Shown: positions 1 through 11,167, counted from the stretch's first letter. The stretch: DNA of 64,000 nt from Cyphellophora europaea CBS 101466 (GCF_000365145.1 NW_008481813.1:1426001-1490000), one strand, 5' to 3'. The notes: generated by a model not told the origin, from the letters alone. Made by a program: numbers and translations.

Positions 1-1605
1 CCTGTTCAGTCTTCCTATTCGCTCTCTTCCCACCCTTCCCTTCAGCAGGCTCTGGCGTGTGCTCGTTCGCTTTAGCAAAATCTTTTGCCCCAAAAAGCAT
101 TTTTATTTTTCCGTCGAAATCAGTTTTGATGATTAAGGCGCATGTTTCGCGGCAGGGCGCCGCAAAAGATCCCACTAAATCTTGGAAATTGATAGCTGTC
201 TTTTCGTAGTAACAGCGGTTGTACAGTTGAGTCGAGTTGATGGCAAAACCAAACACTTCTGGAATGGCCTTTTTGGCTTGGCTGAATTCAAATTAGCTGT
301 CGATACCTCCTCCAGACAGGGAGCCTGTAGAATAGGCAATACTTACAGTTCCTCGCCCAGAACTATATATACAAAGCTCTCTGCGCACCTGCCGTACCCA
401 GTATTGCCTTCCTGATACAACTTGTTGTTGAGTTCATACAGGACCGCTTGCTTCTCTGCCTCGCTTATATCACCAAGCTCCTCCAGCTTGTTCTCCAGGC
501 GAGTGATGATCAATTCTTCTTTCCGAGGGGGTGTGATTTTGGCCTTCAGGAGCCGATGTTGGCGTTGTACGATCACATCGAGCCCTCGGAAACCTTCGTA
601 CCGTGTTTCTCTCTCCTCGGCCTCCTTCTTTTCAGCCACCGCCTGGGCTTCCAGTTCCTTTCTCTTCGCCTTCTTCGCTGTCCCATCACTGATAGCCTCT
701 AGTTCGTCATTAATCTTCTGCTTCTTCTCTTTGTTCTTCGCGCGGTACTTCGCATCTGGTATGCGACGATTTTCTTCACTCTGCCTTTGTTCCTCATTCC
801 CAACCAGGGCCCCATTGAGTTTGGGGTCCATGATTGAATGGTCGCCACCGGGAGTAGCTCCGAGCAAGACGTTGGTCTTGCCATTGTTAGATCCATCCTT
901 CCACCATGAAATGTGATACATGGTGGGCTGGTACTCGCCGTTCATCAGAGTGTCGCACCACTTTGCATATAATCCTATGAGTGGGAGATAGAAGTTGCTC
1001 TGTGTACGTTTGCGTTCTGGATCGGCGCCCGTCGTGATCGACAAAATCCAGCCTAAAGCGTCGAACACTGTGCGTACAGGGAGTTCCTTGTTGCCGTAGC
1101 GGACGTCGTAGTCACGAGTACCCTCATCATCAAAAAACCAGGGATCCGTAACTTGCTTCTGAGGAGTCCAAATCTCCTCCTCCTCACCATTTTGAGGTAG
1201 CTCTGTTGTAGCTGCAACATATCCGGAAACTGGAACCATCTCGCTATTAGCCGCTGAAGTCTCCGACGGATATCCAGCACAGTGTCGGATATAGTCGATC
1301 ACGAAGTCCAACGACATTGTTTGGCCTGCGGGATCGTTGATAGCATCGTCATTCTTATTGCCACTGCTAACACCATGGGCCTTGGGTCGTGTTTTCAACT
1401 TCTCCAGAGTATCCATAATCTGAACCTGTCAATCTTCATGGAACCATGCCACAGCAGAACAGCAGCATTGCTACTCATGACATACCTCTACACTGTTCAT
1501 AGACCAGAGCTTCTCGATGTCCCATTTGCCCCTAGCGGTGGGCAGAATTTTGATTGAGTTGCTACCCTCGGCAGGCTCCGTCCCTACCGCCGATTCTTTA
1601 TCCAT
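1..1605 (-). CDS. Deaminase-superfamily-like protein, 3' end cut by window edge
   Basis: Exons read on the minus strand: 1605-1486, 1425-347 and 281-<1, with introns of 60 nt (GTATGT...ACAG) and 65 nt (GTAAGT...GCTAAT...CAG); the reading frame stays open across both joins. The start is an ATG in an ACCATGG context. About 493 residues are visible and the stop lies outside the window. The first ~240 residues have no domain I recognise; a highly charged Lys/Glu coiled-coil stretch follows (~245-350). Residues 387-389 are Cys-Ala-Glu and 442-447 are Pro-Cys-Arg-Glu-Thr-Cys. This is the C/HAE plus PCxxC signature that binds zinc and carries the proton-shuttle glutamate in the cytidine-deaminase superfamily. 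Intron 2 separates the two motifs, so single-ORF reading misses the domain. A basic tail (KGGKR) follows. The substrate (base, nucleotide or nucleic acid) cannot be told. The motif is seen; the family assignment is inference. Confidence 0.6.
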
Positions 1606-2424
1606 GGTAGGTATCGTGCTGTTTGCTGTTCCCGATCACGAGTGTATCACTACTACTCCAGAGTTTCTGCTGCAACAGATCGACGGCATGGAAGACTATG
1701 GTGTTATATAACATTCTGTAATCCCATACTTAGCTGAATTATTTGCCTTATTTTCTGATTACCCTCTGTGCACCTCGCTGACAGCATCAGGTTCGAACTC
1801 TCAGCCGTCATCGACTCCATTTTCGAATATCATCGCGGTTGGTTACGATTGGGATCAGGTGAAGGTCGTAGCCATTTCTCTGCTGGTCAACAATGAAACA
1901 GCACGATGTCACACTTCAGATGGCTCGTTGAAGATGTCGAGATGGAATTCTCTTCCATGTCGCCAGTAGCCACCGGTGGCATGGGCATGTATCACTGTAA
2001 TCAGAGTCGCGATTTGCGGAGAGTCAGTCATCCATCAACAAGGCAAATTGATTACCACGGCATAAGCTTGAACCCTGAAGGCGTCGGCTCACTTCTTGGC
2101 AGTCGTTCGCTTGTCTGCAGCAGGTGTTATTCTTGGAGCAGCATTCAATGTTTCTCTGCATCGCGAGGTCTCAGCTATTATCATTCCTTCTGCAGAGCTA
2201 CATCGCCGTCATCATCAGGTACGTAATTAGCGTGGATATTTCGCGCCGAACTTGGCGCCGGATGCTGCCTCAGACGTCCGCTCGATATATGCATTCCATC
2301 AACCATTTCGAAGCTTTGCAGTATTCACTGTTTTCGCAAACAGTGCTTCAGTGGCCTGAGTTTGGCACATGCCATCAGCCAGATGTCTGAGAGCGATACG
2401 ATATATTAACGAGGTCTGTATCTT
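1606..2424. other. Intergenic, no gene seen
   Basis: This stretch lies upstream of the deaminase-like gene and downstream of the damaged metalloprotease gene. Short open frames exist on the plus strand (for example 1906-2226) but none shows a recognisable domain, a good start context or splice signals. It should hold the promoter of the minus-strand gene starting at 1605. Confidence 0.4.
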
Positions 2425-3682
2425 TCAATGCAGCATGCCAGCGCGTCCATCCCGATCTGTGGCCGCGCAAGTAGGCGAGCTCGCAAGTCCACTCATTGTG
2501 CCGTAGATCCCCAAGAGCCCTACCGATCCACTCTTTCGCGCTCCCAGCCTCATAGCTAAGATTGTGTTGCCGGGCTCGGCCCGTGGCCGTGTTCGCCGGA
2601 GGCCTATCACATTGCCATTGCCGTCGAGCGCAACGTTGTCAGCGCTTGTATAGTCGTCGTCATCGGAGGAGGCGAACTCCTGAGTTGCATCCTTGAATGT
2701 CTTGCCTGGGCATTGTTGCGTCCAGTAGGCTTCCATGCTGAACCAAGCATAGCTGTCGGCGTTTTAGATCGGTAGGAAACGCGTATCAGGCTCCTCCAAA
2801 AAGGATTGCTGATGCCACTCGTTATTGAGCTCCTGTGCGACCACCGGTCCGTACCCGTCTTTTAAGTAAAGAGAAGGGTCAACGATATGACCTGGATAAT
2901 CTACATTGAAGTCGATGATAGATATACCTACATATCGTTCCGTATTGGCATACCAGTGCATCATCTCGTGAAGGCTGGTGAGACTCAGGGCAGCCATAGA
3001 CAAGTCCGCGGCCTCGGGGAGCTCTTCGCATGTGTAGCTTTGCAGAGATCGTGGATAACGGACAAATGCCGACTCGCAGATTGTCATCCACGTAACCTTG
3101 TGTTGTCCGTTGATGTCCTCGCCATAGTTGGTGGTCATGAATGCACCAATGTCGGGGTTCTCGCAACCTGGGGTGACAGGGATTGTTTTGGCATCGTCTG
3201 GCCTCGGTCGTTCATAAGAAATGACTAGCGGGTACTCAGGATCCGCCATCCACCCAGTGCCTTGTCCACCAGCCCCGATGATGCTCATGAGAGCCTGCTC
3301 TACTACCCGCTGTGTATTGGGTGGAAAGTATCGCAAGTATGTCTCAGTGGGATCGGCCACGCAACCCTTTGACATCTCACGATGTGCAGATAAGGCCATC
3401 TGTAGAGCATTGACGAAAGATGATTTGGCATGATTCAAGCGGTTCTCATCTGGGAAGTGCTTGAATGTGGGCCCGAAGGGCAGTAATGTCGATGGCAGGA
3501 GAGGGTCGACTCGCCGTATGTTGACTTTGGCCCCTTTGAATCCTTCAAATAGTGTGTCGATCGTAGCATTGCGGTTGACATTATCAAACTTCACTAGTAT
3601 AGCTGCGGTCGACTGGCGAAGAATACAGAAACACCAGTGGCAGAAGCAGGGCCAGCCTAAAAACGATTTGTGAAATTGCCAT
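2425..3682 (-). pseudogene. Secreted HExxH metalloprotease with in-frame stop
   Basis: The ATG at 3682 opens a clear signal peptide (Met-Ala-Ile-Ser, then a Leu-rich core to about residue 21). The frame then moves to that of the main body. A 52-nt intron at 3594-3543 (weak donor GTGAAG, acceptor GAAG, phase 1) would restore it; otherwise there is a frameshift. The body (3542-2767) contains HEMMHW at about 3000-2940, an HExxH zinc-peptidase motif. A TAA at 2766-2764 interrupts the frame, and the same frame resumes at once with NADSYAWF, the aspartate-containing element typical of M35-like/lysine-specific fungal metalloendopeptidases. It runs on to a second stop at 2425. The homologous C-terminus lies beyond the stop, so I read this as a nonsense-mutated gene. 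A single C-to-T change (CAA to TAA) would explain it. Alternatives are an unrecognised intron or readthrough. Confidence 0.65.
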
Positions 3683-4371
3683 TGCTTGTGTAAAGACGAA
3701 CTTCTTTTCCTTGTGCAGTCAAACGTTCACTGTAGTAGTGCTTGGGTTCTGTGAAACAGACCAGAAGCTTAGAAAGTATGCATGTATCTAGAAGGTGATC
3801 CATGCTATCACGCTCTGTCACTAGTGACATGATCGGTTAGACGAGGTGACTGGTGAAGGGACTGCCTACAGAAGCCCTTCCATCACTTGGTGCGTCAATA
3901 CACATGGCTATACTTGGAGAGAAGCATATAAGCGGCCAGAGTACGAAAATAAGAGTGTTCCTCTAGTCACATTCAGCTAGGACAACCGCACTAGGTCGAG
4001 TGAAGAAAGAGGAGTCGGACGGCAAGCGGCCTATCTGCGCTGGTGATGGTGGGAAAGGTAGACATCGTAGTTTAACTCTGTCAAATTACGCCGAAAGCTA
4101 TAGTGTAGACAACGAGCAAGCGACAACGTCTATAAGAAACAATGCACCAAGGCATTTGGTCAAGATAGATGTGGTTGCCTTGTGCTCTAGGTTGCCCCGC
4201 GCGACTTGTACTAGACCGAAAGCAGTAACGTGTATTGAGCTCGGCTTTCCGCGTTGCGATCTCCAGCAAGACGTTCCAATCTACAGCCTGCATTGCATGC
4301 GACCACAACCTCGACCAACATAAACAGTCACATCTTGCCGTCTACCATATCGCGTTTTCCTAGTCTACACA
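3683..4371. other. Divergent intergenic region
   Basis: This lies between the minus-strand metalloprotease gene and the plus-strand kinesin gene, so it should hold both promoters. No credible open reading frame or RNA gene was seen. The kinesin ATG at 4372 is preceded by ACACA, a normal fungal start context. Confidence 0.4.
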
Positions 4372-6522
4372 ATGTCGGCGTCAACGTCGCTCTTTCAAGT
4401 CTACCTGCGTCTACGCCCGCCGATCCAGGCTTCCTCGAAAGACCGCACCGACCCGTGGTTGATTGTCGAGCCACCCGCGAGCGCTGAAACTGGCGAAGAA
4501 GTTGCGAACTCCGAGACGATGCGACATCCCACACACATCACTTTGCAGCCTCCAAACGAGTCACGGAAGCGAGCCATAGAGCGGTTTGGATTCACAAAGA
4601 TCTTCAGAGAAGACGCCGGGCAACTCGAGGTATTCGAAGAGATTCAGGTCGTAGAGAATGTGAAAAACGTCCTTCAGACCGGTAGAGACGGTCTAATTGC
4701 GACACTTGGAGTTACTGGCAGCGGAAAGGTAGGAATATTGCAGAAAATCGCTCCGAAGCAGGTCTGACGGACACAGAGTCATACAATCCTAGGTTCAAAG
4801 TCACAGCGAGGCTTGACGCAGATGTCGCTTGATCTGCTATTTCAATCAATCGGTCACAATCTCAGATGTCCGACTCACCCAAATCGAATGACCGATGCTG
4901 GCCTCTTGTCGTCTTTGCAGATGTCGGACCCATCGGAGGCGCACATCCAGTCAGCAACTGCTTTCCTCGACTCGATTTACAGCGATGGCGACCGAGCCAG
5001 ACAATCACGTGCGCAGACGCCCATGTCTAGAGCACAAACTCCCATGATGGTACGCACTGATTCCGGAGAGCTTCCCGCCTCTTTCCCTTCCTCCCCCCTC
5101 TATAGTTGCACAGGTCCCAACGCGGATGACAACGTAATCGTACGAGATTACGGCGTCCTCCACCACTCTGCCCGCTTCAATGAGCCCAAGAAGAAGGAAC
5201 TTTGGAGACCTCCAGCGAAACTTCCATTCTGGCGCCGCTTGACCCCTAAAAAGCAAACCGCTAAACTCGTTGTGCAGGAAACTCCTTCTAACCACTCTCG
5301 CAAAATGCCCTTACCACGGCCAAGTGGACTCCCTCAGATACCCAACGTTTCTTCTTTTGCCGTGGATCCTAATCCTGACACTGACTACGTGGTGATGGTC
5401 TCCATGTACGAGGTGTACAACGATCGGATCTTCGATCTTCTTTCAAGTCCAGCCGCAGGCGCGAATGCAACGACCACAAGACAAGCGGCAGCTCTACAGA
5501 AAGGGTTGACGCGCAGACCACTTCTCTTCAAGAATACTGAGCTATCGCCCGATCGAAAAGTGGTGGCGGGGCTCCGCAAAATCGTCTGCGGCAGCTATGA
5601 GGAGGCAATGATGGTGCTGGAAACCGGGCTCACCGAACGAAGGGTAGCAGGCACTGGATCCAACAGTGTGAGCTCTAGAAGTCACGGCTTCTTCTGCATC
5701 GAAGTCAAGCGCAACACACATGGCCGTAACAATGGTCGGTACGGCCCCGAGAACTGGAAAGGCAGCACCATATCAATCGTCGATCTGGCTGGTTCTGAAC
5801 GAGCTCGAAGTGCCAAGACGACTGGCTCGACTTTGGCTGAAGCTGGTAAGATCAACGAGAGTCTGATGTATCTGGGACAGTGCCTGCAAGTGCAAAGCGA
5901 TTGCCAACATGATGGAAGCAAGCCTATTGTCCCATTCCGCCAGTGCAAGCTGACCGAGTTGCTCTTTTCCAACTCGTTTCCTTCCTCAAGCAACCCATCA
6001 GCGACCACGAGGGCAGCTCAGAAGGCAGTCATGATTGTGACTGCTGACCCTCAGGGCGATTTCAACGCAACGAGTCAGATACTCCGGTACTCAGCACTTG
6101 CACGCGAGGTGACAGTGCCCCGAGTGCCGAGTGTCACGAGTCAGATGGGCGTCAAGTATCCAAATCTGAACAATGGTCGCAGTTCCCCACAAGACCAGTA
6201 TTACTACGCGCAAGAGCTGGAACAAGCAACCAATGAAGTCATGCGGCTATCGGAAGAATGTGATACCCTTGCTGTGCGCTTGGCTCAGGAAGAAATCAAG
6301 CGCACGGAGGCTGAACTGAAACTTCAACTCGTGGAAGAACGAGCCATGGATCAGGAGGCACAGATTCGCGAGGAGTGTTGGACGGAGATGGAAGAGCACA
6401 TCGCCCAGGAGAAGGAGCGTTGGCGGGCTGCTTGGGAGGAGGAGCGACTTCGTGGCGAGAAATATGTTGATGGCAAGCTCGACATCTTATCTCGTAGTCC
6501 CACCAAGACAAGAGCGAGATAG
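4372..6522 (+). CDS. Kinesin-6-like motor protein
   Basis: Two exons, 4372-4728 and 4777-6522, flank a 48-nt intron (GTAGGA...CTGAC...CACAG, phase 0) that falls immediately after the P-loop lysine; the product is 700 aa. The motor starts at residue 7 (VYLRLRPP). The P-loop is GVTGSGKS (113-120; Gln is more usual than Val at position 2). Switch I is NSVSSRSH (~415-422) and switch II is DLAGSER (455-461). Between helix alpha-2 (~147) and the YVVMVSMYEVYN strand (~322) sits an insertion of about 170 residues, rich in Ser/Pro/Arg and containing a repeated RAQTPM. Insertions at this position (loop 6) are characteristic of kinesin-6 (MKLP2/KIF20A, fission yeast Klp9), which act at the anaphase spindle midzone. 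A coiled coil follows (~600-690), then a basic tail. The kinesin call is firm; the subfamily is inference from the insert position. Confidence 0.93.
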
Positions 6523-7196
6523 GTGTTTCCGTTGGTGGTTCTTGGATTTGAAATGACTGTTTAGCGAGACCATGATGACGGTGTTTTAATAATGACGGTC
6601 TGGAAATTGAACAGGGTATTTCTTTCACCAGCCTCGGGAATTCCACTGCCTGATCCCTACGACAGTGGAATCTTGGAAAGGCTGCGATTGGCTGAGCCAG
6701 ATCTCGGCTACTGCCGAGGGTGGCTGGGCCTCGAATTCCTTGGCGGTCGCTTGCCTCATCTTGCTTCCTGCCTCCCCAGCCAAAACCTCCAGCACTTTTG
6801 GCTCTTCTCTCTTCTGCCTGCGCTTGTTACTGCCCTTGAGTTGCACCACACTCTCTGCAGAACATTTACAAACAATTTCACAGTCACTCGCTCTACCACC
6901 GCCTCAAGTTCAGAAATCGAGTTTGCTGCCCGACAGCTAGGGCCGATCACCCGCTCCCGATATCGATAACGCAAGCTGCGGACCCCGGTTGATGAGCTGT
7001 CCCTCAACTGAGACCGAACACTCGCTTCTAAGCAGCTGCTTCACTTCAACGCGCCGGCCGCTGCTTGCTGAAAGCACGGCTGAGGCAGGCGTAGGGTGTG
7101 GCCTTTATCATCATTAGCGATAAAGTCGCCGCCGCCAAACACTCACAGTCCAGCTCCCTCACCGCTGCTGCTTCGTCTACAGCCTTCCTGTCAGCT
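6523..7196. other. Intergenic, no gene seen
   Basis: This contains the 3' region of the kinesin gene and the presumed promoter and leader of the membrane-protein gene at 7197. The open frames here overlap one another on both strands and show no domain. Confidence 0.4.
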
Positions 7197-7877
7197 ATGG
7201 CACCTACACATCTCGTCCACTCAGCCGCGCACACCCTTCTCTCCCGCCTCATGACCCGCGCGGCAACTACACCAGGCAACAGCATCCCCCTCGCCTCCGT
7301 CTTCGCCCTCGTTGGCTCCGCAGCCCAGAGTAGCTCGTCCTCGTCCTCCTCGTACGGCCTAGGCAGCCGCTCCCTCCTCAGCCCAGACCTCCTCGATAAG
7401 CGGCAGCAATACATCCTCGCCATTCCCACCACCTACGACACCATCAACTCATCACCTGAGCCAGGCGCAGTCGCGGGCATCACACTCGGAGCCGTGTTCG
7501 GCGCTATCCTGCTATTATACCTGATTCTCCTGATCCTGCGGCAGTACACAGGCCGCAACATTGTCGAGACAGAGATACGCGAAACACATCACCACCATCG
7601 CGGAAGTCGCCGTTCGCGGTCTCGAAGCAGCCGGGGCAGGAGCGCCATGACGGAACGTAGGAGGGAGCGAGAAGAGATACGCATCGAAAGGTCGGTGAGC
7701 AGACCGGCACCCGTGGAGGAAAGTGTCATGGTGGAGGAGGAGGAAGACGACGTCGTCGAGGTCATTGAGGAGCACAGTCCGGAGCGGCCGGCGAGGAGGA
7801 AATCCGGGTACCGTACGGTAGATCCAGCAGAGTTTGGAGGTGGGAACGAGCCGAGGAGGAAGCTGGGAAGGCGGTGA
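7197..7877 (+). CDS. Single-pass membrane protein with RS-rich tail
   Basis: The first ATG in frame is at 7197 (GCTATGG), giving 226 aa in one exon; the frame is open further upstream but only from non-ATG codons. Residues 1-90 are Ala/Ser-rich and probably extracellular or lumenal, with a run of eight serines near 45-52. A single strong transmembrane segment lies at about 91-115 (GAVAGITLGAVFGAILLLYL core) and is preceded by Pro-Glu-Pro. The cytosolic part begins with His and Arg/Ser-rich basic stretches (~125-145), then an acidic Glu/Asp/Val block (~168-185) and a basic C-terminus. The layout recalls small fungal plasma-membrane or cell-wall-stress proteins, but I do not recognise a named family and assign no function. 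Confidence 0.75.
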   Translation: MAPTHLVHSAAHTLLSRLMTRAATTPGNSIPLASVFALVGSAAQSSSSSSSSYGLGSRSLLSPDLLDKRQQYILAIPTTYDTINSSPEPGAVAGITLGAVFGAILLLYLILLILRQYTGRNIVETEIRETHHHHRGSRRSRSRSSRGRSAMTERRREREEIRIERSVSRPAPVEESVMVEEEEDDVVEVIEEHSPERPARRKSGYRTVDPAEFGGGNEPRRKLGRR

Positions 7878-8134
7878 CAGTATTTACGGCCTGCAGTATA
7901 TTCGAGCCGGCTTGATCAGCGAGGAGTAACGCTTAGTTTCAAATGTACAATGTTCATCACATCAGTATCCTGAACGGGCATGCCAGTGTACTACACTTTG
8001 AGTCAGTTTGTAGATCCTCGTGATGTCCTTTCGTCCGTCTGCTTCAGCCAAGACAAGATGAAATACCTGTGTTGGTCATTGACTGCCACACCCATCCCCA
8101 CAGTCAACTCTTCAGCCTAGGCACTCTCCGACTT

Positions 8135-10516
8135 TCACCACGACTCTCCCTCCAAGGTTCCATCCCCAATCTCAAAGTCATCGATTCCGCCGTACATGTC
8201 CATGTCTTCGTCATCCGCCAGCACTTCCCTCGCGCACGGTCCCTCCTCGACCAGAGCCCCCCCACCGCGGCTCCAGGGCGAGAGTACGCCGCCGCTGCAC
8301 TCCACCACCACGGCTCCTCCTCCTCCTCCTTTTTCGTCATCGCCTGTAGCCTGGCGGGTACAGACATAGCGGCCCATAACGTCCGTCGGCGGACCTAGCA
8401 TGCTGTTCTCGTTGCGCCGACTCCAGGGCCCGATGAGGACCTCGAGTTCTTGCAGTTTGGGCGCGGGGATGTTGCGTACTGCTGCGGTCGAAGTCGTGGA
8501 GGCGGTGCTGTTGGCGGGGTGGTGGGAGGTGAGGTCGCGGAATTGCGTTGCGAGCGTGCTGGCGTTGAAGACTGTGTCTTGCTGTGTCTTGTAGAAGTCT
8601 CCGGGGGAGGGGACGTGGAGTTTGAGTTGTTGGAGGGAGGAGAAGGTTGCTGCTGCTGCTGCTGCTGCTGCTTCTTCTTCAGGAGAATAGCGTGAGGAGG
8701 AGGGGAGCAGGGGAAGTGAGCGGTTGTGCGAGAGAGTTAGGGATGTTAGGTTCGGGAGAAGGGAGGCGAGACGGTTGAGTTCCGCAGGGGATACAATGGT
8801 GTTCTCGGCTCGAAGAGTGAGGTCGCTGAGGTTTCTGTGCGTGCTGCCGAGCGTGGTGATGAGGGGCCCGAAGGTGTTGTTCGGGAGTTGAATGTTGCTG
8901 AGATGGAGGGTGATCAGGGGCTGTAAGGGCTGTTCGAGGTAAGACTGCAGGGATTGCGTCGAGCATCGATCGGCGCCGTGGATGGATAGGTTCGTCAGGG
9001 ACAGCAGCCGGTAGAAGAGACGAGATGAGACGGTGCTGTCAATCCAGTCGAGCTCGAGAGTATGGATTGCCGAGAACGACATTTGCTTTATCCAGGCGTC
9101 AAGGTTGACATGATCCGTTGGTGCGGGTTCGCAACAAGGGAAGTAGCATGGCTCATTTTCGGGGTTGCTCGAATAATCATGGTCTCCGGTGAGACGCTCA
9201 TAAGTGTCGGCTATCCAGGGCGACCTGTCAGGCGCGAAGAGCCAGTCTTTGAAATCCACTAGGCTAGACTGGAGATCCAGGTCAGCATATCCACTGAACA
9301 TGTGAGGAATTATATGTGATGCTTGATCTTGGGTGATCATAAAATTGGACAGCTGTTGCTGGCAAATGTTGGGTCCTGCCACAGTAGAGGTTCGAGACTA
9401 CTAAGTCGTGGTGCCGTATATCAACCCGTGCAGTCCCTGGTCTTCTCATGGAGACGGTGGGTGGCTGAAGGAATGGAGAGAAGGTTCAAAAGCGAGCAAA
9501 GCCATCATGGCCCCCGACCAAGACCATCGCGGATTCTCCGTCGGTCGATTAATGATAGGCTCCATGGTACTTACGTAGATCGGAGGGGGCATATAACGCT
9601 CCACCTGTCCAGAGTCCATCCGACAGAACGGCCAAGGCAGATGTTCTGGTATGAAATAGCCTTCGAACATGGCCCACTGTCTCTGACCACTGGGAGGCCA
9701 TTGAAAGACATACCCGCGGAGCCGGAGTACCTCCAGGGGAGGTAGACTCGCATTTGAGTACCGGCGGTTTGTGAAGTCGAAGCCTCGTGGCTGCCCGCCG
9801 CTGACTATGCAGCCACTGTGGTCGAAGGCAAGATCGAAATTGCGGATGTTGGGGCACGAAGCCATGATGGCGTGGATATATGATATCCGCTCGGGAGCGG
9901 GTTCGCTATCGTACTCTATATACGCCTTGAGTGATGCGAGGTTTGGTGAGCCTAGAATTGGAAGGGCATCCTTCTCAGAGAACGACCGGTGAGAGCGATA
10001 ATCCCACAGAGGCGTTGTGTCGAGGTGTAGCTTGCAGTGTGGAAGGTTCTCCTCGAGATAGACTTTCATGTTGGGCATGAGTTCGATCCTATTCCAGTGT
10101 AGCTCTCGTAGATTGTCAAGGCACGGGAGCGCTTCTGTAACTTCAGTCCAATTGGCGAGACTGCCATACCCGGACACTGAGACCTCCTGCACCTGAGCTC
10201 TCATAGGGTCAGCTGCTGCGCATATGTTCCGCAAAGTGTCGGATGTCAGCTCAGCAGACTCGGGACTGGCATAGTCCAGATTAAGATGTTTGGCTAGCAT
10301 TGGGAGCACTGGTGGACTTGAGGGCGCCGGCAGATTCGGGAAGGGACTCAAAGTTCGTGGCTGAGGCTGCGTGGACACCTCCAGCGTGGTTGAGTTAGAC
10401 AACATGTACGATAGTTGTTCTCCGCCAGAGGCAGAAGGCGTGCAGGAGAACACCAGGACTGGCCAAAACACCACAACCATGGCCATTAGACAACAAAACC
10501 CCCATGGTCGCCTCAT
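8135..10516 (-). CDS. Leucine-rich-repeat (F-box/LRR-type) protein
   Basis: Two open frames appear to be one gene. Exon A is 10516-9575 and ends at a perfect donor (TAC|GTAAGT). Exon B runs from about 9358 to 8135; the acceptor is not certain, and TGCCAG|CAACAG at 9359/9358 keeps the frame and gives a 216-nt intron. The product is about 720 aa. Exon A from ATG 10516 starts with a hydrophobic stretch (residues ~6-25) like a signal peptide or anchor. Both exons show irregular leucine-rich repeats (LPCLDNLRELHW, LPPLEVLRLRGY, LTNLSIHG, LPNLTSLTLSHN), as in fungal F-box/LRR proteins, but no F-box is visible. A poly-Ala run in exon B comes from a GCN trinucleotide tract at 8651-8674, and the C-terminus is Gly- and acid-rich. 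An upstream exon is possible: 10725-10637 encodes RPDVRSLELP and ends at CC|GTGAGT, which would replace the signal-like start. Confidence 0.6.
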
Positions 10517-10725
10517 ATTGGGCACAACGTAAATAGATACTGTTCGAGGACTGGTCAACTCGATGGCGAGGCAGCAATGCTTGCGGAGGCAGGATGCTAT
10601 CCCTGAAGTAGATGCTACGAGACAATCAAGACTCACGGGAGCTCGAGGCTTCGTACGTCCGGACGGGATGCGTCAATAAGGCCAAGCAGGTGTCTCTGAA
10701 GCCACCTTGCTCGAATCGAGCCCAT

Positions 10726-11167
10726 CGGCCCATGTAGGAAGGTAGCAAGTGACAGATTTCATTTAGGCTGCAATCGTTGTTGTGGAGCCGACGGGCATAT
10801 TGAGAAGCCTGCAATGGCCGTGAGCAGCGTAGTGAACGGCATCGATCCACTGGTCCGTGGACGATTGAGGGGCAACAGGACAGAGTACGAGAGGAGACGT
10901 GTCGTGTGCAAGTGGGGATATCAGGCAACCTAGGCGGCAAGCCAAGCCCTCATGATTGCGACTTGTGGATTGTGTACAATCCAAGGAAACACACCACGGT
11001 ATCCTAAGTATAAGATGCGAATCCAGAAGCATCAGTTGGCTCCTTTGACCATCCCTGACATACAACAGAATGTTCAATGCCGCGCCACGCTATGCCAACA
11101 CGCCGTAATTCATCATAAGGCAATCAATCATATCAACATCGAAAAATGCACAAAAGTGGCGGATGCC
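10726..11167. other. Intergenic or 5' part of LRR gene
   Basis: Overlapping minus-strand open frames (10626-10940 and 10763-11077) have no recognisable domain. They could be leader or unresolved exons of the LRR gene downstream, or 3' region of the hymA-type gene that starts further right. Confidence 0.3.

Noticed and set aside
422..916. 164-aa plus-strand open frame
   Set aside because: It is the Ser/Phe-rich antisense shadow of the Lys/Glu-rich coiled coil of the deaminase-like gene.
1785..1800. tRNA B-box-like GGTTCGAACTC
   Set aside because: It lacks the final CC, and there is no A-box or acceptor-stem complement at the right distance.
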